A stretch of DNA of 64,000 nucleotides from JAGNZR01 sp051648485 (GCA_051648485.1 JBOFFH010000144.1:1-64000); one strand, 5' to 3'. Positions 54,577 through 63,152 are shown, numbered from the stretch's first letter. Program-made: numbers and translations. Notes: generated by a model not told the origin, from the letters alone.

Positions 54577-55839
54577 TTATCTTTTAAAATCTATTTTCTC
54601 TTCTTCCATTAAAAAAATTTTAGACTGTTTTGGAGTAGATTCTGCTATAATTTTACCCTCTCTAATAGAGTGGGTCACTGTAGCTTGAAGCCTTACTACA
54701 TCAAAATCATTATCTTCTGATAAAATTATGCAGTTTCCTGGTTTTCCAATCTCTATTCCATAATGATCTTCTATGCAAAGAGTTTTTGCACTGTTTTTAG
54801 AAATCATATCTAAAGATTTAGATATTTCTTCATATCCCATCATATGACATACATGAAGCCCCATATTAACAACCGATATCATATTTCCATTTCCTAGTGG
54901 ATACCAAGGATCAAAAATATCATCATGTCCAAAACAAACATTTATTCCTGCTTCTAAAAGTTCTTTAACTCTTGTAACTCCTCTTCTTTTAGGATAAGTA
55001 TCAAATCTTCCACCTAAATGTATATTTACTAAAGGATTAGCTACAAAATTTATTTCCGATTCTTTTAACAATCTAAAAAGTTTATATGTGTAGGCATCAT
55101 TGTATGAACCCATAGCTGTTGTATGACTTGCAGTAACTTTTGGTCCAATTCCAGCAGCCCAAGCTTCTGCTGCAAGTACTTCTAAAAATCTTGATTGTTC
55201 ATCATCTATCTCGTCACAATGAACATCTATAAGCCTATTATATTTAACAGCTAACTTCACTATTTTTCTTATAGATTCAACTCCCCAATCTCTTTGATAT
55301 TCAAAATGTGGTATTGCTCCTATTACATCTGCACCATTTTTTAAAGCTTCTTCTAAAAGAGCTTCTCCATTTGGATAAGATAAAATTCCTTCTTGTGGAA
55401 AGGCAACTATTTGTATTTCTACAAATTTTTTCATTTCCTCTTTTAACTCTACCATAGCCTTTAGAGCCATTAGCGTTGGATCAGTTACATCTATATGAGT
55501 TCTTACAAACTGTATTCCATTAGAAATTTGCCACTTCAGTGCTTTTCTTGCTCTAGCTTTTACATCTTCAAAGCTTAGTATAGCCTTTCTTTCACTCCAA
55601 CACTCTATACCTTCAAAAAGAGTACCACTCATATTCCATCTAGGTTCTCCTGCACTCATAGCTGTATCCAAATGAATATGAGGTTCTACAAATGGTTCCA
55701 TAACAATATTTCCACAAGCATCTATAATTTTTGTAAACTCTCCCTCTATTTTTTTTTCTATTTTAGAAAATTTTCCATCACTTATCAAAATATCCACTAA
55801 ATCATTACTATTTCTAAGCTTTGCATTTTTAATTAGCAT
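54577..55839 (-). CDS. codA: cytosine deaminase
   Basis: The 420-aa amidohydrolase has EPHIHLDTA, HCDEIDDEQS, SHTTAMGSYN and GHDDIFDPWYPLG, matching the metal and catalytic residues of bacterial cytosine deaminase. It converts cytosine to uracil. It overlaps the codB end by 11 bp. Other amidohydrolase substrates (such as isoguanine) are less likely because codB is the partner. Confidence 0.93.
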   Translation of the reverse strand: MLIKNAKLRNSNDLVDILISDGKFSKIEKKIEGEFTKIIDACGNIVMEPFVEPHIHLDTAMSAGEPRWNMSGTLFEGIECWSERKAILSFEDVKARARKALKWQISNGIQFVRTHIDVTDPTLMALKAMVELKEEMKKFVEIQIVAFPQEGILSYPNGEALLEEALKNGADVIGAIPHFEYQRDWGVESIRKIVKLAVKYNRLIDVHCDEIDDEQSRFLEVLAAEAWAAGIGPKVTASHTTAMGSYNDAYTYKLFRLLKESEINFVANPLVNIHLGGRFDTYPKRRGVTRVKELLEAGINVCFGHDDIFDPWYPLGNGNMISVVNMGLHVCHMMGYEEISKSLDMISKNSAKTLCIEDHYGIEIGKPGNCIILSEDNDFDVVRLQATVTHSIREGKIIAESTPKQSKIFLMEEEKIDFKR

Positions 55840-57079
55840 ATTTTACTCCTTTTTTTGTTTCAGTTACTTTAATTCCTAAATAATAAACAAACATTGTTAT
55901 TATAACATTATTTATTGGGGCAATACCAGGTAAAATTTTAGCACTTACTACTCCTGTTAACCATGCCAATATAGCCACATAGTTTATAGAAACAAACTCC
56001 ATTTCTTGCATTTTTTTATATTCACCTTTATTTACAAAGAAGAAATCACAAATAATTATAGCTCCAATCCCTGGAAGTAAAGTATTTAAAAGTGCTAACC
56101 ATCCAATAAAATTGTTGTAAAGAGGAAGAGCAAAAATTGTTCCTAAAACTCCATTTATCGTTACCATTTTGCTCTTTGAAACTTTTGTTATACTTGAAAA
56201 TCCCAATCCCGAAGAATAAAGAGCATTGTCATTAGTTGTCCAAATATTAAACCCTAAAACTATTATAGCTGGAACTATTATTCCTTGAGTAAACATTACA
56301 TCTGAAATATCTGAGGTTCCAAAAACTTTTCCTCCTACAGCTCCAAAAATAAACATTAAAGAATTTCCTAGAAAGAAAGCCACTACTGTACTTATTACTC
56401 CTATTTTTGAATTTTTAGCAAATCTTGAAAAATCAGCTGTTAAGCTTCCACCACTTATAAAAGAGGCAATACACATTCCTATTCCTGCCATTACTGAAAT
56501 AGGAGCTACTGGTGATATACTCATCACAGCTTTTATTCCTCCGGCATGATTTACTGCATTTATAACTGAAGTTCCACCTAAAATTGCAATACTCGGAACT
56601 GCTATGGCACTCAGTATCGTCACGGCTTTTATTCCAAAATAAGCAGTTCCTGTCATAAGGATTCCTGAGATAGCCACTATAATCTTTATATCTATATTCG
56701 GATATATTTTATTTACTGGTATTGCAAACATAGATACTCCAACTCCAAACCATCCTATTTGAGTTAACGCTAAAAGAAAAGAGCCGAGATAAGAACCTTT
56801 TTCACCAAATGAATATTTAGCCAAAATATGTGTTGAAAGACCTGTTTTAGAGCCTATGTGCCCCAGTGCTCCTGTAAATATACCTAAAATAAGATTTCCA
56901 ACTAAAACTGCAAATATAAATTCTATTCCTGTAAGCCCTATTCCTAAAGTTCCACCCGTCCACATACTAGCCGAGAAAAAAGTAAATCCTAACATTATTA
57001 CAAACATTGAAAACATACCTCTTCTCGACTCTATTGTTACCGCTCCGAAAGAAAAATCTAAATCTTTATTTTTTGACAT
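55829..57079 (-). CDS. codB: cytosine permease
   Basis: The protein (about 416 aa, 12 helices) belongs to the NCS1 family (FFSASMWTGGTLGIGLT near the N-terminus, ADFSRFAKNS, WTTNDNALYSSGLG). It is translationally coupled to codA. The start at 57079 lies 7 nt after GGGGGG; 57082 is an alternative. Expression is probably set by the leader at 57110-57333. Confidence 0.93.
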   Translation of the reverse strand: MSKNKDLDFSFGAVTIESRRGMFSMFVIMLGFTFFSASMWTGGTLGIGLTGIEFIFAVLVGNLILGIFTGALGHIGSKTGLSTHILAKYSFGEKGSYLGSFLLALTQIGWFGVGVSMFAIPVNKIYPNIDIKIIVAISGILMTGTAYFGIKAVTILSAIAVPSIAILGGTSVINAVNHAGGIKAVMSISPVAPISVMAGIGMCIASFISGGSLTADFSRFAKNSKIGVISTVVAFFLGNSLMFIFGAVGGKVFGTSDISDVMFTQGIIVPAIIVLGFNIWTTNDNALYSSGLGFSSITKVSKSKMVTINGVLGTIFALPLYNNFIGWLALLNTLLPGIGAIIICDFFFVNKGEYKKMQEMEFVSINYVAILAWLTGVVSAKILPGIAPINNVIITMFVYYLGIKVTETKKGVKYAN

Positions 57080-57109
57080 CATACATCCCCCCAAGATAAT
57101 ATTTTGATT

Positions 57110-57162
57110 AAAAAAAAATGGAATAGAAATTACTGCTAAATTGCAGTAACTTCTATTCCATT
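57110..57162 (-). terminator. leader terminator/attenuator of codBA
   Basis: On the minus strand the first arm (57162-57143) pairs with the second (57136-57117) over about 19 bp with one mismatch, a 6-nt loop and a following run of T (57118-57110). The stop codon of the small upstream ORF falls in the loop (57138-57136), so a translating ribosome would cover the first arm. Confidence 0.82.
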
Positions 57163-57273
57163 ATTAAAAACAAATATATTTGATTTTTTTAAAATTTGGA
57201 AAAATAAATTTAGAGATAATAACAAAATAAAATTAAAAAATTTTAACTTCCTTTTCTTTCTTAATCTCTTCAT
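57136..57273 (-). CDS. 45-codon leader ORF of codBA (leader peptide)
   Basis: ATG at 57273 lies 6 nt after AAAGGAGG. The predicted 45-aa peptide is very basic at its start (MKRLRKKRKLK) then hydrophobic (FFNFILLLSLNLFFQIL). The mRNA is U-rich through this stretch. The ORF ends inside the terminator hairpin. It may be a regulatory leader like pyrL, or a small membrane protein; the terminator placement favours the former. A longer in-frame ATG at 57333 lies within the promoter and is rejected. Confidence 0.7.
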   Translation of the reverse strand: MKRLRKKRKLKFFNFILLLSLNLFFQILKKSNIFVFNNGIEVTAI

Positions 57274-57304
57274 TTTCTTCCTCCTTTTTTTCATACTAGT
57301 AAAA

Positions 57305-57333
57305 ATTGTATCAAAGTTTATAATACTTGTCAA
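57305..57333 (-). promoter_or_regulatory. consensus sigma-70 promoter of codBA leader
   Basis: On the minus strand TTGACA (57333-57328) and TACAAT (57310-57305) are separated by exactly 17 bp. The -10 lies about 32 bp upstream of the leader ORF start. No other promoter of this quality lies nearer to codB. Confidence 0.85.
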
Positions 57334-57412
57334 TATTTTTTATTTTACTATACTTTTATCTTTTTTAAAGGTAATATTAATTATGTATCATTTAAAATTT
57401 TAGGAGGTTTTT

Positions 57413-57958
57413 ATGAATAAAATTGCTGTTCTTTTGGCTGAAGGATTTGAAACTATTGAGGCTCTTGCACCTATAGATGTTTTTAGAAGAGGAGGACTAG
57501 AAGTTACAACTGTTTCTATAACAGACAATCTTCAAGTTACTTCTTCTCAGAAAATTGAAATTCTAGCCGACACCATTATTTCTAAAGTCGACTTCAGTCA
57601 GTATTCTTTACTAGTTTTGCCTGGTGGATATCCTGGATATGTTAATTTGAATGAAAACTCAGAAGTTCAAGAGGTTATAAAAAACTTTATTTTAAACAAT
57701 AAATATATTGGTGCTATCTGTGGTGGTCCATCTGTTTTAGAAAAATTCGAAATTTTAGAAAAAAATATTTTTACTTGCCACCATTCTTTAAAAAAATTAA
57801 CTGAACATAAAAATTTCAGAAAAGAAAATGTTATTCATAGCGCTAATTTAATAACTTCTTCAGGAGCAGGACACTCTCTAGATTTTGGTTTTGAACTAGC
57901 TAGTCTTTTCTTATCTGAAGAAAAACTATTATCAATCAAAAAAGGCATGGAATTATAA
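57413..57958 (+). CDS. DJ-1/PfpI family protein
   Basis: The 181-aa protein has the DJ-1 start AEGFETIEALAPIDVFRRGG and the nucleophilic elbow GAICGGPSVLEKF with the conserved Cys near residue 103. It is of the YajL/DJ-1 type, associated with stress response or glyoxal detoxification. AGGAGG precedes the start. It ends at a bidirectional terminator. Confidence 0.9.
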   Translation: MNKIAVLLAEGFETIEALAPIDVFRRGGLEVTTVSITDNLQVTSSQKIEILADTIISKVDFSQYSLLVLPGGYPGYVNLNENSEVQEVIKNFILNNKYIGAICGGPSVLEKFEILEKNIFTCHHSLKKLTEHKNFRKENVIHSANLITSSGAGHSLDFGFELASLFLSEEKLLSIKKGMEL

Positions 57959-57963
57959 AAAGC

Positions 57964-57994
57964 AAAAACTCTGAAAAAAATTTCAGAGTTTTTT
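57964..57994. terminator. bidirectional terminator between DJ-1 and decarboxylase-arginase genes
   Basis: AAAAACTCTGAAA (57964-57976) and TTTCAGAGTTTTT (57981-57993) pair over 13 bp around AAAA, with T-tracts on both strands. Confidence 0.9.
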
Positions 57995-58006
57995 AATTTT
58001 TAATTA

Positions 58007-60355
58007 TTAGTTAGGATTTAAAACATAATTTGTAAGTTCATTTACAAACTCTCTAGTTTTTCCATTTTTATCATTTACCGGATTAAATTCTACTATATCC
58101 ACAGAAGTTACAAAGTAATTCTTAAATATAAATTTAAATGTTTGGAACATCTCTTCAGGAGTGAATCCGTTTCTTACTGGCGTACTTACTCCAGGAGCAA
58201 ACTCAGGATCAACCGAATCTACATCAAAACTTATGTGAACTTCATCCACTTGTAAGTAATCTTTAATCTCATCTAAAATTACCTCTAAGCCTTTATGAAT
58301 AACTTCGTCATAACTTATATATTTAACTCCAAGTTCATCCATAAATTCACGTTCTTTATGATCTAAATCACGTGCTCCTAAAACTACCACATTTTTACTT
58401 TCTATTTTAGCACCTTCATAAAAACAGTTTACTAAATCACGGTCTCCATATCCTTGAAGAAGAGCCAAAGGCATTCCATGAATATTTCCAGACGTTGTTA
58501 TTTCATCTGTATTCATATCCCCGTGAGCATCTATCCAGATAACTCCTATCTCTTTCTCTAATGCAACTCCAGATATACTTCCTAAAGCTATTGAATGATC
58601 TCCTCCTATTGTTATAGGACGATATCCATCTCTTACTGCTTGATTTACTTGTTGTGCTAATTTTTCACAAGTATGCAATATCGTATTTTTATATTTTAAA
58701 TTCCAATCATTGAAGTTTTCTTTTTGTTTCTCCACATCAATTATTGTCATTTCATCAAATGTATCCGGGAAATATTCTTGAAGTACATCTATTGAGAACT
58801 CAATTCCCGCTTTATTAGCACCCAAGTTCATAGGAACTCCAAACATTACACTTTTCATTTTTTCAGTGTATATATAAACAGCATCTTCCTCTTCAATTAC
58901 ATTTATGTTTATTAAATCAGGGTCTTCCATGCCTTGAATATGAAGTTTAGCATCTTTCAAATCACTAATATAATCTATTGTTTCACGAGTTATACGTTCT
59001 CCTGGAACAATAATAGGAATCCCTGGAGGATAAGCCATTATCAATTCACCTGAAATTTTACCTTCACTTTCTTCAAAAAGTATTTTATTTTTTTCAGAAT
59101 AGAAAGCTTCTCTTGGAATTAAAACTAATTCAGGTATAGCAGGCATTTTTAAAAGCTCTCTATCTATTTTTCTGCCTTGCTCATAAAATCTGTTACTGAT
59201 ATCTTTTAATGCTGCTAAAAGTATTTCTATACTTTCTTCTGTATCTCCTATAGTTATAAGTCCCAGAACATTATAAAAATCTGAAAGTTCCATTTGAATG
59301 TTATAGTCATCTACAAGAAGTGTTTCTAATTCAAACCCTGTGATTCCCATTTCTTTAGCTGAAATAGTTATTTTTGTGGTATCAAAAGCAAAAATACCTT
59401 CACGCCCCAATATCTCTTTTCCAAAAGAATACATTCCTGGTATTCTATTTATTTCAGCTCTTAAATAATTAGCAAGTTTTATTGTTTTATCTAACAACTC
59501 ACGTCCTTCTGTAGCTATATGTCTTCTAGCACAATCTATCGATGCAAGTAGTGGATATGATGGAGATGTAGTCTGAAGTAAACTAAGTATTTGCTGCACA
59601 CGATTTACATCTATTCTATCAGAATTAACATGTAATAATGACATTTGAGTCAAAGCTCCCAAAATTTTGTGGGTACTTTGTGCACACATATCTACACCAA
59701 CATCTACTGCTGAAACTGGTAAATCATCATGAAAATGTAAGTGTGGCCCATGAGCCTCATCAACTATAATTGGTATATCATATGAATGAACTATATCTGT
59801 TATTTTTTTTAAATCTGTTGCTATACCATAATAAGTTGGATTTATTAACAATACAGCTTTTATATCCGGATGTTGCTTAAGCATAGTTTCTACCGTTTGA
59901 GGCTTAACACCATGAGCTATTCCCAAATTTTCATCTATCTCTGGATTCATGTACACTGGTATAGCTCCACTTAAAGTGATTCCAGCCGATACTGATTTGT
60001 GAACATTTCTTGGCACAAGAATTTTTTCCCCAGAATTAACAACTGCCATTATCATGGTTTGAATTGCTCCTGAAGTTCCATTTACTGCAAAAAAACTCTT
60101 TTTTACTCCATAAGCATCTGCTACTAATTCTTGAGCTTCTTTTATACAACTTTTCGGTTGATGAAGTCCGTCAACCATTTTAAAGATAGTCACATCTATT
60201 GAAAAAATTCCATTTCCCATAAATTCGTAGTATTCAGGATCTACTCCTTTTCCTCTTTTATGCCCTGGAACATGAAATGGGGTTATATCTCTTCCCGCGT
60301 ATACGTCTTTTAAAGTTGAAAAAATTGGCGTTTTTTGTTGGTCTAGCTTTGACAT
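58007..60355 (-). CDS. fused Orn/Lys/Arg decarboxylase-arginase (or agmatinase) protein
   Basis: A single 782-aa frame joins two enzymes. Residues 1 to about 490 form a PLP-dependent Orn/Lys/Arg decarboxylase (FHVPGHKRGKG, FAVNGTSGAIQ, VDEAHGPHLHFH, and the PLP-Lys motif STHKILGALTQ). Residues about 500-782 form a ureohydrolase (VMFGVPMNLGANKAG, GGDHSIALGS, IWIDAHGDMN, NIHGMPLA, SFDVDSVDPEFAPGVSTPV) with intact Mn ligands. IHGMPLA and APGVSTPV favour arginase over agmatinase. Either combination converts arginine to putrescine plus urea and CO2. Perfect AAGGAGG before the ATG; no internal start is evident. Confidence 0.92.
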   Translation of the reverse strand: MSKLDQQKTPIFSTLKDVYAGRDITPFHVPGHKRGKGVDPEYYEFMGNGIFSIDVTIFKMVDGLHQPKSCIKEAQELVADAYGVKKSFFAVNGTSGAIQTMIMAVVNSGEKILVPRNVHKSVSAGITLSGAIPVYMNPEIDENLGIAHGVKPQTVETMLKQHPDIKAVLLINPTYYGIATDLKKITDIVHSYDIPIIVDEAHGPHLHFHDDLPVSAVDVGVDMCAQSTHKILGALTQMSLLHVNSDRIDVNRVQQILSLLQTTSPSYPLLASIDCARRHIATEGRELLDKTIKLANYLRAEINRIPGMYSFGKEILGREGIFAFDTTKITISAKEMGITGFELETLLVDDYNIQMELSDFYNVLGLITIGDTEESIEILLAALKDISNRFYEQGRKIDRELLKMPAIPELVLIPREAFYSEKNKILFEESEGKISGELIMAYPPGIPIIVPGERITRETIDYISDLKDAKLHIQGMEDPDLININVIEEEDAVYIYTEKMKSVMFGVPMNLGANKAGIEFSIDVLQEYFPDTFDEMTIIDVEKQKENFNDWNLKYKNTILHTCEKLAQQVNQAVRDGYRPITIGGDHSIALGSISGVALEKEIGVIWIDAHGDMNTDEITTSGNIHGMPLALLQGYGDRDLVNCFYEGAKIESKNVVVLGARDLDHKEREFMDELGVKYISYDEVIHKGLEVILDEIKDYLQVDEVHISFDVDSVDPEFAPGVSTPVRNGFTPEEMFQTFKFIFKNYFVTSVDIVEFNPVNDKNGKTREFVNELTNYVLNPN

Positions 60356-60749
60356 TTTACCTCCTTGGTTTAACCGTTTAATACTTAAACAGCTTTTTTT
60401 ATTTTATTTTATTGACTCGTATTCTATTCTACACTATTTTATATAGAAATATCCAATTTATTATCTTTTTTTTAAAAAAATAATTTAAAATAGTTTATAC
60501 AAATACGATGAATTATATTGTTTTTTCAATGTTAAGTCAATAAAAAAATCACAAAACTTATAAAAAAATAAAAAAACTAGAATTAAGTTCTAAAGTACTG
60601 AAAATTGCACTATTTATAGACGTTTAAACTTATAAAAAAAACTATAAAAAAAATATAAATAAAAAAAATATATGACGTTTGAATTTTATTCAAATATGTG
60701 TTATCATTTATTAAATCAGTAAAAAAAATTAATTAAAGGAGTGGTAATA
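60356..60749. promoter_or_regulatory. 394-bp A-rich intergenic region between fusion gene and FKBP
   Basis: No convincing gene is seen. It holds, near the fusion gene, palindromes GGTTTAACC (60368-60376) and GTTTAA-TAC-TTAAAC (60376-60390), candidate operator sites. Toward the FKBP gene there are three 8-base A-runs (60634-60668) that could serve as an UP element, then the FKBP promoter. A small TAGAA/TTCTA repeat near 60580 is of doubtful meaning. Confidence 0.5.
60679..60707 (+). promoter_or_regulatory. sigma-70-type promoter of the FKBP-rpiB-HIT operon
   Basis: TTGAAT (60679-60684) and TATCAT (60702-60707) are 17 bp apart. The -35 box is embedded in the inverted repeat TTTGAAT-TTT-ATTCAAA (60678-60694), so a repressor there would block the promoter. 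Confidence 0.6.
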
Positions 60750-61238
60750 ATGAGAATAGAAGAAAATAAAGTAGTTACTTTAGATTTTAAAGTTTTTGAT
60801 AACGACACACAAGAACTTTTAGAGGATACAACTGAATTAGGAGCATTTTTCTACATTCAAGGTATCGGAGCTTTTATGGATGTTATTGAAAATGTTTTAG
60901 AAGGAAATGAAAAAGGATATACTTCAACTATCCTAGTTTCACCTGAAGAAGGATATGGAGAATATGATCCTGAGCTTGTAGATACAATGAACCGTGCTGA
61001 CTTTGAAGAAGAGTTTGACGATATTTACGAAGGAATGGAATTTGTTGCTGATATGGATGATGGAACAGAGCAAAACTATGTAATTTCATCTATCGAAGAT
61101 GAAAATATTACAGTAGATGGAAATCACCCGTTCTCTGGAAGAAACTTAAGATTTGAAGTTATTGTAACTGATGTTAGAGAAGCTACTGATGAAGAGTTAG
61201 AGCATGGACACGTTCACTTCCACGGGTTCGAAAATTAA
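60750..61238 (+). CDS. slyD: SlyD-like FKBP-type peptidyl-prolyl isomerase
   Basis: The 162-aa acidic protein has the SlyD pattern: N-terminal FKBP half-domain (VVTLDFKVFDN, FFYIQGIGAFMDVIENVLEGNEKG), a SlyD insert (VSPEEGYGEYDPELV) and a C-terminal HGHVHFHGF His-rich tail that can bind metal. I use the ATG at 60750, 8 nt after AAAGGAG; a GTG start exists at 60741. It leads rpiB and a HIT gene. Confidence 0.88.
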   Translation: MRIEENKVVTLDFKVFDNDTQELLEDTTELGAFFYIQGIGAFMDVIENVLEGNEKGYTSTILVSPEEGYGEYDPELVDTMNRADFEEEFDDIYEGMEFVADMDDGTEQNYVISSIEDENITVDGNHPFSGRNLRFEVIVTDVREATDEELEHGHVHFHGFEN

Positions 61239-61250
61239 TTTGGAGGACAA

Positions 61251-61679
61251 ATGAAAATAGCACTTGGAGCAGATCATGGTGGATTTGAGTTAAAAAATAA
61301 AATTAAACATTATTTGGAGCTAAAAAAAATTGAAGTTATCGATTTTGGAACTAACTCTGTAGATTCAGTAGATTATCCTTCTTTTGCTAAGCTTGTAGGT
61401 AATGCTGTTGTCAATAAAGAAGCTAACTTTGGAATTTTAGTTTGTGGAACTGGAATAGGAATCTCTATTGCTGCTAATAAAATTTCTGGTGTTAGATGTG
61501 CTCTTTGCACTAATACAACTATGGCAAGACTTACTCGTGAGCACAATGATGCCAACATTATAGCTTTTGGAGAAAGAATAATTGGAGATGTTTTAGCTTT
61601 AGAAATGGTTGAAACATTTTTAAATACAAAATTCGAAGGTGGAAGACATTGTAGAAGAGTTTCTATGATTGAATGCTAG
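61251..61679 (+). CDS. rpiB: ribose-5-phosphate isomerase B
   Basis: The 142-aa protein has LGADHGGFELKN, the catalytic Cys region VCGTGIGISIAANK (Cys near residue 65) and RCALCTNTTMARLTREHNDAN, all RpiB signatures. It interconverts ribose-5-phosphate and ribulose-5-phosphate. It lies 12 bp after the FKBP stop and 9 bp before the HIT gene start. Confidence 0.95.
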   Translation: MKIALGADHGGFELKNKIKHYLELKKIEVIDFGTNSVDSVDYPSFAKLVGNAVVNKEANFGILVCGTGIGISIAANKISGVRCALCTNTTMARLTREHNDANIIAFGERIIGDVLALEMVETFLNTKFEGGRHCRRVSMIEC

Positions 61680-61688
61680 GAGGTTTTT

Positions 61689-62030
61689 ATGAATAGTATA
61701 TTTACTCGAATAATAAATCGTGAAATTCCAGCCACAATCGTTTTTGAAAATGAAAAAATTATTGCCATTAAAGATATTAATCCTGCTGCACCAGTTCATA
61801 TTTTAGTTATCCCTAAAAAAGAGATACCTACTTTAAATGATATTACACTTGAAGATAAAGAGCTTCTAGGAGAAGTTTTTTTAGCTATAGCTGATATTGC
61901 AAAAGACTTAAAAATAGCTGACAATGGATACAGAGTGATTGCCAATTGTAATCATCATGGAGGACAAGAAGTTTTTCATATTCACTTTCACATTTTAGCT
62001 GGTGAACCAATAGGAGCTTTAAGAACATAG
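61689..62030 (+). CDS. hinT: HIT family protein (HinT-like)
   Basis: The 113-aa protein has the histidine-triad motif VFHIHFHILAG near residues 96-106 and the N-terminal FTRIINREIPATIVFEN typical of HinT. It hydrolyses nucleoside phosphoramidates or similar. AGGAGG precedes its ATG. It ends the FKBP-rpiB operon. Confidence 0.93.
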   Translation: MNSIFTRIINREIPATIVFENEKIIAIKDINPAAPVHILVIPKKEIPTLNDITLEDKELLGEVFLAIADIAKDLKIADNGYRVIANCNHHGGQEVFHIHFHILAGEPIGALRT

Positions 62031-62066
62031 AAAAGAGGAACCTCAAATTTTTGAGGTTCCTCTTTT
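62031..62066. terminator. terminator after HIT gene
   Basis: AAAAGAGGAACCTCA (62031-62045) and TGAGGTTCCTCTTTT (62052-62066) pair perfectly over 15 bp. T-tract on the plus strand; it may also stop the convergent hsp20 transcript. Confidence 0.92.
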
Positions 62067-62113
62067 TAATTACTGCTTTAAATTTTTAATATATTTAAAG
62101 CGACTTTCTTTTT

Positions 62114-62530
62114 TTATCCTATAGGAATTTCTTTTGAATTTTCTGGTGGCATTTCTTTTTTAGGAAGCTTAATTGCCAAAATTCCATTTTCAAAATTTGC
62201 TGTTATTTGATCGTGAAGAACATTTTTAGGTATTGCTGTTTTTCTTTCAAAAGAACTGTAACTATATTCTTTTTTTGAATATTTTTTTTCATTTTGTTCC
62301 TTTTTAGATTCACTTTTAAAAGAAATTGAAAGAAATTCATCTTCTATTTTCACTTTCATATCTTCTTTAGCTATTCCAGGAGCACAAACCTCAACAAGAT
62401 ACTCTTTAGAATCTTCTGAAATATTTACTGCTGGCAATGTATTTCTTTTGAATGACTCCAGTGCTTTATTATCCTCAAATACATCCGAAATAAATCCAGA
62501 AAACCAATCATTTTTTTTTGTAAGTTGCAT
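62114..62530 (-). CDS. Hsp20/alpha-crystallin small heat-shock protein
   Basis: The 138-aa protein has the alpha-crystallin domain (about residues 32-130) with VNISEDSKEYLVEVCAPGIAKEDMKVKIEDEF, FERKTAIPKNV and the A-x-x-x-x-G-I-L motif ANFENGILAIKLPK, and a C-terminal IPIG of the I-x-I type. It is an ATP-independent holdase chaperone. AAGGAGG precedes the start. I see no convincing CIRCE element upstream. Confidence 0.93.
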   Translation of the reverse strand: MQLTKKNDWFSGFISDVFEDNKALESFKRNTLPAVNISEDSKEYLVEVCAPGIAKEDMKVKIEDEFLSISFKSESKKEQNEKKYSKKEYSYSSFERKTAIPKNVLHDQITANFENGILAIKLPKKEMPPENSKEIPIG

Positions 62531-62702
62531 AAAAAAACCTCCTTAATTTTTGTAATATTTTTAAATGAATTAAACAACATTCTCCCCATTATATACGGAT
62601 GTGCTGAGACAATTCCTTTTTTTCTATATTTTTTTAGCTAGACATAAAAGCTATTTATAGTGTAAAATAAATTATTCAATCAGTATTTATCGAGGAGAAA
62701 AA

Positions 62703-63152
62703 ATGAAAAAGATTTTAATTTTATTTTTAATTGTATTTTCAGCTTCTTTTGGAGAAATAGAAGCTTCTATTAAGGAATTCACAAGCTACTATGACAATGG
62801 CCAACTTGAAGCAAAAGGAAAGTATATAGATGGAAAAAAAGTAGGATTTTGGTATATTTTTGATGAAAAGGGTATTTTAAGAGAAGAAATTACTTATATT
62901 AATGAAGAAGCTCTTTTCGGAATAAAAACTTTCAATGAAAAAGGTCTGATTTCTAGTGGTGGTACTATCAAAGAAGGGGTTCAAGAGGGTAAATGGTCAT
63001 TTTATGACGAACAAGGAAAACTGTTAATAATTATGGAATTTAAAAATGGAATAAGAGATGGTATTTTTATAGCTTACTCTGAAAAAGGAGTTCCAATTGT
63101 AGTTGGTACCTTTGAAAAAAACTCTCTTAAAGAAATTCAATCTTTAAAGTAA
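62703..63152 (+). CDS. YwqK/MORN-repeat secreted protein
   Basis: The 149-aa protein has a signal peptide (KKILILFLIVFSASFG) and repeated YxxGxLxxxGxYxxGKKxGxW-type motifs (YYDNGQLEAKGKYIDGKKVGFW, then further copies), the YwqK variant of MORN repeats. YwqK is annotated as an antitoxin in some databases, but no toxin is adjacent. Start supported by CGAGGAG. Confidence 0.82.
   Translation: MKKILILFLIVFSASFGEIEASIKEFTSYYDNGQLEAKGKYIDGKKVGFWYIFDEKGILREEITYINEEALFGIKTFNEKGLISSGGTIKEGVQEGKWSFYDEQGKLLIIMEFKNGIRDGIFIAYSEKGVPIVVGTFEKNSLKEIQSLK

Noticed and set aside
57274..57333. Longer 65-codon form of the codBA leader ORF
   Set aside because: Its ATG falls on the -35 box of the promoter, upstream of the transcription start, so it cannot be translated from that transcript.
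60601..60668. Phased A-tracts as a replication origin or bend signal
   Set aside because: The three A8 runs are spaced 12 and 15 bp, not a regular 10-11 bp, and no DnaA boxes were recognised; they are more likely an A-rich UP element.
62531..62702. CIRCE-type heat-shock operator upstream of hsp20
   Set aside because: A GTGCTGAG-like stretch is present but no complementary arm at the required spacing; a minus-strand TATAAT exists with no good -35.
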